64,000 bases of DNA, taken from NCBI RefSeq assembly GCF_000245755.1, contig NZ_JH601088.1:488391-552390 (forward strand), read 5' to 3'. Of the stretch, positions 25,491 to 34,502 are shown in pieces (positions within the stretch are counted from its first letter, which is position 1; each line of letters opens with the position of its first letter). This DNA is from Helcococcus kunzii ATCC 51366. GTDB lineage: Bacteria > Bacillota > Clostridia > Tissierellales > Peptoniphilaceae. The notes under the pieces were generated by a model. It had not been told where the DNA came from, did no database searches, and worked only from the letters and a program-made list of their open reading frames with translations. Both the position numbers and the translations under genes were made by a program.

Positions 25491-27614
25491 ATGTTAAAAA
25501 GAACGTTATCACTATTATTAGCTTTTGCTTTAGCTATACAAGCCTTTTTTATTGCTGATGTGAAAGCGGAAGAAACTGATTTTAAAAATCCTGAGTTTAT
25601 TGAATTACTTGATGAACTAATCTCATCAGAAAATAATTATGGATTATCAGGTGCACAGTTAGCTGTATATAAAGACGGAAATTTGATAAAAAATAGTGCT
25701 TATGGTTATATCAATAACTATAAAAACAAATTTGATGAAAATGGAGATGTTATTTTTGGTGACTTTGATATTCTTCCTAAAAATGAAAGAGTAAAAGTAA
25801 CAGAAAATACTCTATTCGACCTTGCAAGTAATACAAAAATGTATGCAACAGTCTATGCAATGCAAAAATTAGCTTCTGAAGGAAAAGTTTCTTTAGATAC
25901 TAAGATTTCAGAAATATTTCCTGAATTTTTAGAATTTGCTAATGAAAATGGCTGGAAAGATAAAATTGATGTAAGAATGGTTTTAAGTCATAGAGCAGGT
26001 TTTGCTCCAGATCCTCAATACCATAACGAAAAATTTGATGCGGTTGATCAAATAAAAAACGGGAAAAATGATTTATATTCTCAAGATAGAGAAAAGACAT
26101 TTGAAATGGTAATGAAGACTCCGCTTAATACAGAACCAGACACTGATTGGGCATATTCAGATGCTGATATGATGTTAGCTGGTTTTATAGTTGAAAAATT
26201 GAGCGGAATGCCTTTAGAGGAATATGTTTCAAAAAATTTCTATAAACCATTGGGATTAGACAGGATAACATTTAATCCTCAAGAAGCTGGATTTAAAGTA
26301 AATGAATTATCTGCTTCAGAATTAAACGGAAATACAAGAGACGGAAAAAACTTCTTTAATAATGTGAGAACTACCATTGTAGAAGGTGAAGTACATGATG
26401 AAAAGGCCTATTATTCAATGGGTGGAGTTTCCGGTCATGCAGGATTATTTGGATCTGCGCAACAAATAGCATATTTAGCACAAGCTATGATTTATGATGG
26501 CGAATTAAATGGTGTTAAATTATTCGATAAGGAAACAATTGATAAATTTACAGAAGTTTCTCCATGGCATACTCAAGCAAATGGAGGATGGAGAAGAAAA
26601 AGCGAATCAGGTGGTGCAGCTGCATGGTATTCTGAATTTGCTCCTGCAGGTACAATCGGTCATACTGGTTGGACAGGTACAAATACAATGATTGATAAAG
26701 AAAATAAACTGACACTATCATTAAATACAAACTCAAGAAACACACCATTAATGCACCCTGGAACTAATGACTTCTATAACTATAATAGTAATATTAGTTC
26801 ATATGGTCTAGTTTCAGAACTTATCTATAGAGCATTAGGATTAGCTGATGGGAAAGATGTAGATGAAGTGCTTATAAAAATCATTGAAGCAGACTATGTT
26901 GAAGATGTATCAAAAGAACTACCATCAAAGAGAAATACAATAAGATCTTTAATGGATGTACTAAAAGATAGAGCTAAAGGAAATAAAGTTTTAACAAATT
27001 ACCTTGAATATGATAAAATTCAAAAACTAATTTCAGATTTAGAGCTTACAAAATATGAAGACTTAAAGAGAATCTCACTAATTGAAAAACCTGTAGAAAA
27101 ACATGGCTGGAAACAAATTGGAAACAAATGGACATATTATGACCATGGTAAACAAGCTAAGTCAGAATGGAAATGGATCAATAAAACTTGGGAATATTTC
27201 AACTCCAAAGGTGAATCAATTGACCAAATCTATAAAGAAAATGGAATGCACTGGCTTTCTATCGCTGGACCAAATACAAGATACTACAAAGGTTGGTGGT
27301 TAAATCCTCAAAATGGTTCAAAATACTATTTCAGACAAAGCTCAGGTACAATGGTGAAAGGAAAACAATTCATCGATGGTAATTGGAGATACTTCAGAAA
27401 CTCCGGAACAATGGCAACAGGATGGCAAAAACTTCCATTAGGTTGGATGTACTTTAGACCTGCGACAGGTACACAAGCCTACGGTTGGCAATATATAGAT
27501 GGAGTATGGAGATATTTAAGACCATCAACAGGTACAAGAGTATCAGGTAAACAATGGATTGATGGAAGATGGTACAATTTTACATGGGACGGTAAGTTAA
27601 TAGGAAAAAGATAA
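25491..27614 (+). CDS. Wall-bound serine hydrolase, AmiE/beta-lactamase fold
   Basis: Secreted 707-residue protein with signal peptide (1-26), a class C beta-lactamase-like domain (~30-450) and C-terminal wall-binding repeats (~537-707). Active-site motifs are SxxK as ASNTKMY (Ser ~112, Lys ~115), a YxN-like YSD (~222) and HTG (~390) in place of KTG. In B. subtilis the muropeptide-rescue amidase AmiE (YbbE) is a protein of this fold encoded beside nagZ, murR, murQ and murP, as here. Removal of the peptide from MurNAc-peptides is therefore the best guess. A D-Ala-D-Ala carboxypeptidase or esterase is possible. It is co-regulated with the GH3 enzyme through a shared promoter and leader design. 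Confidence 0.72.
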   Translation: MLKRTLSLLLAFALAIQAFFIADVKAEETDFKNPEFIELLDELISSENNYGLSGAQLAVYKDGNLIKNSAYGYINNYKNKFDENGDVIFGDFDILPKNERVKVTENTLFDLASNTKMYATVYAMQKLASEGKVSLDTKISEIFPEFLEFANENGWKDKIDVRMVLSHRAGFAPDPQYHNEKFDAVDQIKNGKNDLYSQDREKTFEMVMKTPLNTEPDTDWAYSDADMMLAGFIVEKLSGMPLEEYVSKNFYKPLGLDRITFNPQEAGFKVNELSASELNGNTRDGKNFFNNVRTTIVEGEVHDEKAYYSMGGVSGHAGLFGSAQQIAYLAQAMIYDGELNGVKLFDKETIDKFTEVSPWHTQANGGWRRKSESGGAAAWYSEFAPAGTIGHTGWTGTNTMIDKENKLTLSLNTNSRNTPLMHPGTNDFYNYNSNISSYGLVSELIYRALGLADGKDVDEVLIKIIEADYVEDVSKELPSKRNTIRSLMDVLKDRAKGNKVLTNYLEYDKIQKLISDLELTKYEDLKRISLIEKPVEKHGWKQIGNKWTYYDHGKQAKSEWKWINKTWEYFNSKGESIDQIYKENGMHWLSIAGPNTRYYKGWWLNPQNGSKYYFRQSSGTMVKGKQFIDGNWRYFRNSGTMATGWQKLPLGWMYFRPATGTQAYGWQYIDGVWRYLRPSTGTRVSGKQWIDGRWYNFTWDGKLIGKR

Positions 27615-27629
27615 AAGTAATAGAAATGA

Positions 27630-27656
27630 GAAAAGAGGCTTCGGCCTCTTTTTTCT
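27630..27656 (+). terminator. Terminator after amiE-like gene
   Basis: AAAAGAGGC-TTCG-GCCTCTTTTTT hairpin with a UUCG tetraloop and T-run. Confidence 0.9.
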
Positions 27657-27789
27657 GATGAAATGGAATGAAATCTTTTTAAGTTATTATATAAAAAATT
27701 TCTATTCTAGTAAAATAGGGATAATAATTGTTTTGTGAAAATAAACTATTGTAGAATGATTAATTCAAGCTATACTTTTTTAAAAAATT

Positions 27790-28085
27790 ATGGTCCGTAA
27801 ATACCCTAGGGGGGTATTTAAAAGAGTATAAATTAAAAAATTATGGTCTTGATATACCCCTAGGGGGTATAATACGGACCATGTTTTTCAAATATTCCTT
27901 TTATATTAACATATAAAACTATAGATATATGGTCTTAAATATACTGGGGTTGGGTATTTTGGGATCATAGTCCTTAAGATTTTCTAGAATTTTATGGTCC
28001 TAAATATACCTAGGAGGGGTATCTAGAGACCATAAAAAATTGAGTATGGTCTAAAAAATACGGTAGGGGGGTATTTACGGAGCAT
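27790..28085. repeat. Palindromic array B (ATGGTC...GACCAT, 5 units of 40 bp)
   Basis: Five imperfect palindromes, each exactly 40 bp: 27790-27829, 27843-27882, 27929-27968, 27994-28033 and 28046-28085. The outer arms are ATGGTC/GACCAT and the inner arms ATACC/GGTAT around a CCTAGG-like GC-rich centre. Pitch is 53, 86, 65 and 52 bp. Unit 2 is the most symmetrical; units 1, 3 and 5 have one to three changes in the right arm. The array is in the 0.9-kb gap between the amiE-like gene and murR, and no open frame uses it. Confidence 0.85.
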
Positions 28086-28440
28086 AACATACGTCATAAA
28101 ATACAATATTATATCATAAAAATTCAAAAATCGTAAAAACGCACCATAATAAAAACGCATTTTCGTAAAAACTCACCATTATAAAATCCCATAACAATAC
28201 GTTCCAACAACTCTCATATCAAAAATTCTACAATTTTGCATTTCTACATATTTATATAACTATTACAACATCTCCAAACCAAAAAAATATACATTCCTCC
28301 GCTCTATAGTTTTCTATTCCTGCACATCTACATTCCAACATCTCCACACATCCTAAATCCATTCAATCAATAATCCCAGACTCTCCACCCACATATCTCC
28401 AAATCCCACTACATAACATTCCCACATCTCAATACTAAAC
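28086..28440. other. Gene-free stretch with C-rich, G-poor plus strand
   Basis: About 350 bp in which the plus strand is made mostly of A, T and C, with scattered CATCTCC/CCACA-like words and very few G. No ORF, RNA gene or clear repeat is visible. The opposite bias (G-rich, C-poor plus strand) is seen at about 45890-46020 and 46480-46560. Confidence 0.5.
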
Positions 28441-28472
28441 TTTCCAATTTCTATAAAAACATTTTCATTTGT

Positions 28473-28500
28473 TTTAAACTATGTAATAATGTTATATAAT
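28473..28500 (+). promoter_or_regulatory. Possible promoter of murR-like gene
   Basis: TTTAAA (28473-28478), 16-bp spacer, TATAAT (28495-28500), 38 bp before the ATG with a GAGGGAG ribosome-binding site. Confidence 0.45.
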
Positions 28501-28537
28501 ATATTTAAGAAATAAAATTTACTAGTGAGGGAGAATA

Positions 28538-29383
28538 ATGAAAAAAGTTATTTATAGATTGCAGACGTATTATAATAATCAAGCTACAGAGGTGGAGAAG
28601 CCTGTGATTAGATATATTTTGGATAACCCAAGAGAGGTTATATCTACAGATATTCATAAGCTGGCTCGTTTGGGTTTTTGTAGTGCTGCAACAATCGTGA
28701 GAATTTGCAAGAAGAATGGGATTTCAGGATATAAAGATCTTAAATTAGCTTTGATGAATGAATTAAATTTTAATGATAATTTAATAAAAGACAGTGTAAA
28801 AGCTAAAAATGCAACCGGGGCTCCTGAAATTGTAAATGAAATTTTTAATGAAAATATTAAGGCGATTAACAATACCTATAATTTGATTGATTATGAGGTG
28901 ATAGATAAAGTTGTAAATCTAATGAAGAAGGCAAAAGTAATTAGATTGTTTGCAATTGGAGCAAGCTATTTGGTCGCGAAAGATTTACAACAAAAATTTG
29001 AAAGGATTAATAAATTTTCCGTATTGTATGAGGATACACATTTACAAATAGTGAATTCAAATAATGCCACTAAGGATGATTTAGCAATTATTATTTCATA
29101 TTCTGGTGAGACAAAGGAATTGACTTCAATGGCAAAAAATATAAAGTCAAATGGATGTAAGATTGTCTCCATTACACAGTATTCTAATAATAAATTGATG
29201 AGTATGGCAGATTACAATCTATTTGTACCTCAGATTGAAAAGTCTTTAAGGATAGGCGCAGGTTCAAGTAGGATTTCTCAATTATCTGTTGTGGACTATT
29301 TGTATCATCTATATCTTGAAATTGAAGATAAGAAATATATGGAGAAGATAATTCAAACAAATAAGCTATTACAAAAGAATTAG
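28538..29383 (+). CDS. murR: RpiR-family regulator, MurR-like
   Basis: A 281-residue transcription factor with an N-terminal RpiR-type HTH (~1-75, LARLGFCSAATIVRICKKNGISGYKDLK) and a C-terminal SIS domain (~110-250). The SIS domain shows VIRLFAIGASYLVAKDL, the phosphosugar-binding IIISYSGETKELTSM, and VVDYLYHL. RpiR regulators with this layout sense a phosphosugar. Next to murQ and murP the ligand is expected to be MurNAc-6-phosphate. It precedes murQ by 91 bp, which hold a further promoter candidate. Confidence 0.83.
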   Translation: MKKVIYRLQTYYNNQATEVEKPVIRYILDNPREVISTDIHKLARLGFCSAATIVRICKKNGISGYKDLKLALMNELNFNDNLIKDSVKAKNATGAPEIVNEIFNENIKAINNTYNLIDYEVIDKVVNLMKKAKVIRLFAIGASYLVAKDLQQKFERINKFSVLYEDTHLQIVNSNNATKDDLAIIISYSGETKELTSMAKNIKSNGCKIVSITQYSNNKLMSMADYNLFVPQIEKSLRIGAGSSRISQLSVVDYLYHLYLEIEDKKYMEKIIQTNKLLQKN

Positions 29384-29424
29384 TTACAAAACATGAAACT
29401 TTATTTATAAACAACTTTAAGGTA

Positions 29425-29453
29425 TTGTAAATGACTTCGATTTCATATATATT
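29425..29453 (+). promoter_or_regulatory. Possible promoter of murQ-murP
   Basis: TTGTAA (29425-29430), 17-bp spacer, TATATT (29448-29453), followed by AAGGAGG and the murQ ATG at 29475. The very short leader makes this tentative. Confidence 0.4.
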
Positions 29454-29474
29454 AAAGTTGAAAAGGAGGTGTAA

Positions 29475-30380
29475 ATGTTAGATTTAACTAAAATAAAAAC
29501 AGAGAGAAGTAATCCTAATTCTGAAAACTTTAGTAAAATGTCTATTAGAGATGCTATTGAGCTAATGAATGCTGAAGATTTCAATACTGTTGAATGTATT
29601 AAAGACCAATTTAGCAATATTGAAAAATTAATAGAGCAAACAAGTAATGCATTGAAAAATGGCGGAAGAATCATCTATATGGGCGCAGGCACTAGTGGAA
29701 GATTAGGATTATTGGATGCTGTTGAATGCCCACCAACTTTCGGGGTAGATTATGAAATTGTTACTGGACTTATCGCTGGAGGTGAAAACGCATTTATTAA
29801 GGCAGCAGAAGGAGCTGAGGATAAAACATCTGAGGGAAAAGCAGATTTAGAGAAAATTAATCTGACAAAAAAAGATGTAGTTATTGGTATAGCTGCAAGT
29901 GGTAGAACACCTTATGTTATTGGAGGAATAGAGTACGCAAACTCCATAGGAGCAATTACAGGATCAATTGCATGTACTACTGAAAGTGAGATTGGGAAAA
30001 TTAGTAAATTTCCAATTGAGGTAGTGCCTGGACCTGAAGTACTGACAGGGTCTACAAGACTAAAAGCTGGCACTTCGACTAAACTCATACTAAATATGAT
30101 AAGTACAATTAGTATGAAAGAAATAGGTAAGATTTACAAAAATTATATGGTTGATTTGAAATTATCAAATAACAAACTTTCCGTTAGAGGGTTAAATATA
30201 ATTAAAGAAGTGACAGGATGTACTGAAGAGATTGCTAAAGAAAAATTGGAATTAGCTAATGGACATGTAAAACTAGCTATTGTAATGATATTGTTTAATA
30301 TGAATAGAGAAGAAGCAGAAAAATCATTACAAGAAGCACAGGGTAATATCCATAATATAAATCAAGAGGGGGATTTATGA
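29475..30380 (+). CDS. murQ: N-acetylmuramic acid 6-phosphate etherase
   Basis: Cytoplasmic enzyme that cleaves the lactyl ether of MurNAc-6-P to give GlcNAc-6-P and D-lactate. It is 301 residues, the usual length. The SIS fold is clear: GGRIIYMGAGTSGRLGLLDAVECPPTFG (~65-92), AAEGAEDK with a conserved Glu, GIAASGRTPYVIGG, and GSTRLKAGTSTKLILNM. A C-terminal helical part ends in EEAEKSLQEAQGN. AAGGAGG precedes the ATG, and the stop overlaps the murP start as ATGA. Confidence 0.95.
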   Translation: MLDLTKIKTERSNPNSENFSKMSIRDAIELMNAEDFNTVECIKDQFSNIEKLIEQTSNALKNGGRIIYMGAGTSGRLGLLDAVECPPTFGVDYEIVTGLIAGGENAFIKAAEGAEDKTSEGKADLEKINLTKKDVVIGIAASGRTPYVIGGIEYANSIGAITGSIACTTESEIGKISKFPIEVVPGPEVLTGSTRLKAGTSTKLILNMISTISMKEIGKIYKNYMVDLKLSNNKLSVRGLNIIKEVTGCTEEIAKEKLELANGHVKLAIVMILFNMNREEAEKSLQEAQGNIHNINQEGDL

Positions 30381-31810
30381 GTAATTTAGATATAGCTAAG
30401 AGCATTGTTGAATCACTAGGTGGTAAAGACAATATAAATAATACATTTAATTGTATGACAAGAATGCGTGCAAATATAAAAGATACATCAAAAGTTAATG
30501 AAGATGAGTTGAAAAATATTGATGGGGTTCTAGGATTAATGAAAGAAGGTAAAACTTATCAAGTAGTATTAGGACCTGGAAAAGCTAAAAAAGTGACAGA
30601 TGAAGCTATAGAATATTTTAAGATACCTAGAGATGCTGTAGGGCAAGCTAGGGAAGAAAATACATGGGAAGAAAATAAGGCTGAAGTAAAAGCTGGGCAA
30701 AAAGATAATGCACTGAAGAAAGGATTAAAATTAATTGCTGATATATTTATTCCTTTAATTCCAGCTATCATTGCAGGTGGATTATTCTTTGGATTTGGTC
30801 AATTAGTTGGACAATTGATAGAATCAAAAACACTTCCAGAATCATGGAATGTTGTTCAATTAACTCTTGGTCTATTTGGTGGAGCATTCCTTGGATATTT
30901 CGCAATCTTTACAGGTATAAGATCTGCTGAAGTATTTGGTGCAACACCTGCACTTGGTGGTATGATTGGTGCTATCAGTATTGGTGCAAACATTGTTGAA
31001 ATTTCTAAAATCATAGGATTATTTAACGAAGCAGTTCCACTAGAATCAGTACTAACAACTGGTAAAGGTGGTATCATCGGTGTAATTTTTGGTGTTTGGA
31101 TTCTTTCAAAAATAGAAAAAGGAATAAGAAAAGCCGTACCAGATGTATTGGATTTGATAATTACTCCATTCGTATCAATTTTAATTACTGGTTTACTAAT
31201 GGTATTCGCAATAATGCCAGTGGCTGGATTTATCAGTGATGGTTTAGTTTCAGTTTTATCTGTAATTATAGGATCAGAAAATCCAGTGATAAGAGTAATA
31301 AGCGGATTCGTATTAGCGGCAGTATTCTTACCAATGGTATTGATGGGACTACATCATGGTTTAATCGCAATCTATGCAGTTCAATTAGAACAATTAGGTG
31401 GAGTTTCATTATTCCCAGTTTTAGCTATGGCAGGTGCTGGACAAGTTGGTGCGGCATTAGCAATTTACTTAAAAGCTAAAAAAGTTAATAATGAAAAAAT
31501 GGTTAAAGTTATAAATGGTGCTTTACCTGCAGGATTCTTAGGAGTAGGGGAACCATTAATCTATGGTGTTACATTACCAATGTTTAAGCCATTTATCACA
31601 GCTGGACTAGGTTCTGGTTTTGGTGGAGCATTTGTAATGCTAATGCAAGTTACCGCAGCAGCTTGGGGACCATCAGGTCTTGTTGCTATCCCATTAATGC
31701 AAGGTACAGACAAGATGCTTTATTACTTCATAGGTTTAGTAATTTCATACATTATGGGATTCATAATTACAAACTTTGCTATTAAAAATGAAGATGTAAG
31801 AAACGCATAG
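30377..31810 (+). CDS. murP: PTS EIIBC for N-acetylmuramic acid (MurP-like)
   Basis: Membrane transporter of 477 residues in the sucrose/glucose PTS superfamily. An N-terminal EIIB domain has the phosphorylated Cys in NCMTRMRANI (~26). A linker and a ten-helix EIIC domain follow, with GLHHGLIAIYA and GFLGVGEPLIYGVTLPMFKP, the latter carrying the substrate-binding GEP. No EIIA domain is fused, as in other MurP proteins, which borrow a glucose-type EIIA. Location after murQ and before mupG supports MurNAc or MurNAc-GlcNAc as substrate. Confidence 0.9.
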   Translation: MSNLDIAKSIVESLGGKDNINNTFNCMTRMRANIKDTSKVNEDELKNIDGVLGLMKEGKTYQVVLGPGKAKKVTDEAIEYFKIPRDAVGQAREENTWEENKAEVKAGQKDNALKKGLKLIADIFIPLIPAIIAGGLFFGFGQLVGQLIESKTLPESWNVVQLTLGLFGGAFLGYFAIFTGIRSAEVFGATPALGGMIGAISIGANIVEISKIIGLFNEAVPLESVLTTGKGGIIGVIFGVWILSKIEKGIRKAVPDVLDLIITPFVSILITGLLMVFAIMPVAGFISDGLVSVLSVIIGSENPVIRVISGFVLAAVFLPMVLMGLHHGLIAIYAVQLEQLGGVSLFPVLAMAGAGQVGAALAIYLKAKKVNNEKMVKVINGALPAGFLGVGEPLIYGVTLPMFKPFITAGLGSGFGGAFVMLMQVTAAAWGPSGLVAIPLMQGTDKMLYYFIGLVISYIMGFIITNFAIKNEDVRNA

Positions 31811-31830
31811 TATAGTAAAAAAAAATATGT

Positions 31831-31858
31831 AAAAGGGCAGAAAGTTTTCTGCCTTTTT
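31831..31858 (+). terminator. Terminator after murP
   Basis: GGCAGAAA/TTTCTGCC stem followed by five T, about 20 bp past the stop codon. Confidence 0.75.
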
Positions 31859-31895
31859 ATATAATTTCAATATGAAAATTTACGAAAGGAAAATT

Positions 31896-32810
31896 ATGAA
31901 AAAAACTATCTTACCAATATTATTATCAATTTTAGTATTATTGTCAGCCTGTACGCCAACAGATAAAGATAATCAAACAAAAGAAGAAACTGACGTAAAG
32001 ACTGAAACAAATATGGAAACAGAATCTGAGAAAGAAAGTGTTGAAGAAACCGAAGCGGTTGGTAAATTTGGTACAACTACAATTTGGTCAGAACAATTAA
32101 AATTAGATTGGAATGTTTCAAGCTACATTCCTGATGAATTTGATCCTAATAATGTTAAAGTAATGTATATGCTTCATGGAGCGTTTGGAAATCATACTAA
32201 TTTTAACGAAAGAACAAAAACTGTAGAATATTTGAATCAATACAATAAAAAACATGATCAAAAATTAATTGCTGTATTTGTAGATGGTTTTAATTCATTT
32301 TATATCGATAAAAATATCAATATGGAATCAGCGATTGTGAAGGATCTTATCCCTACTTTTGAAAAAATTAATGAAATTAAAATTGATAGAAATAATAGAT
32401 TTGTTTCTGGTATTTCAATGGGTGGCTATGGAACATTAAACTTCATGTTTAAGCATAGTGATTTATTCTCAAAAGGATATGCAATATCTCCTGTTGTCGC
32501 AGAAGAGCTTGATACCTCTGTAGGTATTGGAACATGGAATATCTTCTACAAAGATGGTAAATTTGATAAAGAAGCATATAAAAATTATCATCCTTTGACA
32601 AATCTTGAAAACAATAAAGATAAACTAAAAGATATAGAAGTTTACTTATATGCAGGTAAGCAAGATCAAGTTGTTCTTTTAGAAGATGTTAATTCATTTT
32701 TAGAAAAGGCAAAAGATAAGGTTAAAATTAAAGAAAAAATAATAGATGGTGAACATAGTTGGGATTTTTGGGATCAAGAAATAAAAGCTATTTTAGAGAA
32801 TGATATTTAA
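31896..32810 (+). CDS. Lipoprotein esterase, alpha/beta hydrolase (EstD-like)
   Basis: A 304-residue lipoprotein. The ATG at 31896 is preferred to the one at 31872 because GAAAGGA lies 5 nt before it and the signal (MKKTILPILLSILVLLSAC, Cys ~19) then has normal length. After a Glu/Thr-rich linker the catalytic domain follows, of the esterase D/tributyrin-esterase group. Its motifs are MYMLHGAFGNHTNF (oxyanion region), nucleophile Ser in GISMGGYG (~174) and His in GEHSWDFWD (~288). Its place between murP and mupG suggests it may remove acyl groups, for example O-acetyl from MurNAc, before import. This is inference. Confidence 0.75.
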   Translation: MKKTILPILLSILVLLSACTPTDKDNQTKEETDVKTETNMETESEKESVEETEAVGKFGTTTIWSEQLKLDWNVSSYIPDEFDPNNVKVMYMLHGAFGNHTNFNERTKTVEYLNQYNKKHDQKLIAVFVDGFNSFYIDKNINMESAIVKDLIPTFEKINEIKIDRNNRFVSGISMGGYGTLNFMFKHSDLFSKGYAISPVVAEELDTSVGIGTWNIFYKDGKFDKEAYKNYHPLTNLENNKDKLKDIEVYLYAGKQDQVVLLEDVNSFLEKAKDKVKIKEKIIDGEHSWDFWDQEIKAILENDI

Positions 32811-32855
32811 TGATAAAATAGTAAATATTTTTAGATGAAATTGTAAGGAATGGAA

Positions 32856-33917
32856 ATGTTAGGTGCATCAGTTTATTTATCACAAGAAAATGAAGACATA
32901 ATAAAATATTTAGAGAAAATGCAAAAGTATGGGGTAAAGACAATATTTACTTCAATGCATATCATAGAAGATGATAATGATGAAGCGGTTGATAGGATTA
33001 AAATGGTTTCACAAAAAATTAATTCATTAAAAATGGAATTAATGGTCGATATTTCAGATAATACTATGAAAAAATTTAATATGACTTTTGATGAAATAAT
33101 TAAATTTTTTGAATACATTAATGTTAAAAGTTTGAGAATTGACTTTGGTTTTAATTTTGATCAAATAAAAAAATTGAGTGAACATTTTAATATTGTATTA
33201 AATGCAAGTACTATCAATGATGATTATTGTAATAAACTTATTTCCGCTGGAATGGATTTACATGATATCAATGCTTGTCATAATTTTTATCCACGTGTTG
33301 AAACAGGTCTTTCAGAAAAATTTTTATTAGAGAAAAATAAATATTTGAAAGAAAAAGGATTTAAGATTCAGGCATTTATTCCAGGAGACGAGATAAAAAG
33401 AGGACCTCTAGAGGAAGGTTTGCCTACCTTAGAAAAGCATAGGCATTCTGCTCCTTTGATTTCATATATAGAATTGAAAAAAGATTTTATGGTTGATGAA
33501 GTTTTAATTGGTGACATTTCTATAAAAGAAGAAAGTTTGAAACCAATTCTTTTGTACGAAAAAGATAAATTAATAGAACTTCATGTTGAAAATTTACTAG
33601 ATTTAACAGATGCAATTTCTGAAGTATTTTGGATAACACATAAAAATAGATTGGATTATTCGGAATATGTTATTAGAAGTACTATGCCGAGAGTTCAGAT
33701 TAAAGAAAAAGTAAAAGCTGAAAATACGATTGAAAGAAAAGTTGGAAGTATAACTATAGATAATGAAAAGTATTTAAGATACAATGGTGAAATTCAAATA
33801 GCGTTAAAGGAATTAAATGCAGATGAACGAGTAAATGTATTAGGAAAAGTAGTAGATGAAGATATACCATTGTTAAAATATATAATTGATGAAGTTAAAT
33901 TTAGATTTGTAAAATAA
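32856..33917 (+). CDS. mupG: 6-phospho-N-acetylmuramidase MupG (DUF871)
   Basis: Cytoplasmic glycosidase of 353 residues. In S. aureus the homologue splits MurNAc-6-P-GlcNAc after uptake by MurP. The start at 32856 is chosen because AAGGAA (32845-32850) lies 5 nt before it; the ATG at 32850 is part of that site. Family blocks are LGASVYLSQE at the N terminus, a TIM barrel with VDISDNTMKKF and NASTIND, then NACHNFYPRVETGL and QAFIPGDEIKRGPLEEGLPT. A C-terminal cyclophilin-like domain begins around residue 240. With murQ and murP it completes a disaccharide route. Confidence 0.9.
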   Translation: MLGASVYLSQENEDIIKYLEKMQKYGVKTIFTSMHIIEDDNDEAVDRIKMVSQKINSLKMELMVDISDNTMKKFNMTFDEIIKFFEYINVKSLRIDFGFNFDQIKKLSEHFNIVLNASTINDDYCNKLISAGMDLHDINACHNFYPRVETGLSEKFLLEKNKYLKEKGFKIQAFIPGDEIKRGPLEEGLPTLEKHRHSAPLISYIELKKDFMVDEVLIGDISIKEESLKPILLYEKDKLIELHVENLLDLTDAISEVFWITHKNRLDYSEYVIRSTMPRVQIKEKVKAENTIERKVGSITIDNEKYLRYNGEIQIALKELNADERVNVLGKVVDEDIPLLKYIIDEVKFRFVK

Positions 33918-33920
33918 TTT

Positions 33921-33966
33921 AAAAGGAAACTGTATGAAATTTAAGTAATACAGTTTCCCTTTTTTA
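33921..33966. terminator. Bidirectional terminator mupG / cysE
   Basis: GGAAACTGTAT/ATACAGTTTCC stem with flanking A-run and T-run between convergent genes. Confidence 0.88.
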
Positions 33967-33977
33967 ATATATTAAAT

Positions 33978-34502
33978 TTATTTATTTTCTATTATCCTAG
34001 CTGGTATGCCGACAGCGGTAGCATTTGCTGGTACATCTCTTAATACGACAGCTCCAGCACCAATTTTAGCATTTTTACCAATGGTGTGCGGACCAAGAAT
34101 TAAAGCTCCAGCACCCAATAAGACATCATCTCCGATGATCGGATGCCTTCTACCATCAACTTCATAATCATCAGCAGCTAAAGAAACACCTTGAAACATT
34201 TTCACTCTATTACCAACAATGGGTGTTTCACCAATAACTATACCACTTCCGTGATCAATCATGACATTTTTTCCAATGACAGCACCAGGGTGAATTTCAA
34301 TCCCAGTGAGTTTCTTTGTTCGCTCTGAAATTAATCTCGCTTTAAAAAACTTACCTTTTTTATATAATCTATGAGCTCTTTCGTGTCTTCTTAAGGCCCT
34401 TATGCCAGGATATAGTAGAAAAACTTCTAAAACTGATTTAGCCGCATTGTCATTTTCATATACATATTTTGACTCTTCCCACCATTTCCTAAAGTTGAAC
34501 AT
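33978..34502 (-). CDS. cysE: Serine O-acetyltransferase
   Basis: Makes O-acetylserine from serine and acetyl-CoA for cysteine synthesis. The 174 residues correspond to the short Gram-positive form. The left-handed beta-helix hexapeptide repeats are obvious (GIEIHPGAVIGKNVMIDHGSG, GAGALILGPHTIGKNAKIGAG). The active-site His of the IDHGSG block and the DGRRHPIIGDD loop are both present. The C-terminal tail ends ARIIENK and lacks a terminal Ile. The ATG directly follows the cysK stop (TAGATG), so cysK and cysE are coupled. Confidence 0.93.
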   Translation of the reverse strand: MFNFRKWWEESKYVYENDNAAKSVLEVFLLYPGIRALRRHERAHRLYKKGKFFKARLISERTKKLTGIEIHPGAVIGKNVMIDHGSGIVIGETPIVGNRVKMFQGVSLAADDYEVDGRRHPIIGDDVLLGAGALILGPHTIGKNAKIGAGAVVLRDVPANATAVGIPARIIENK

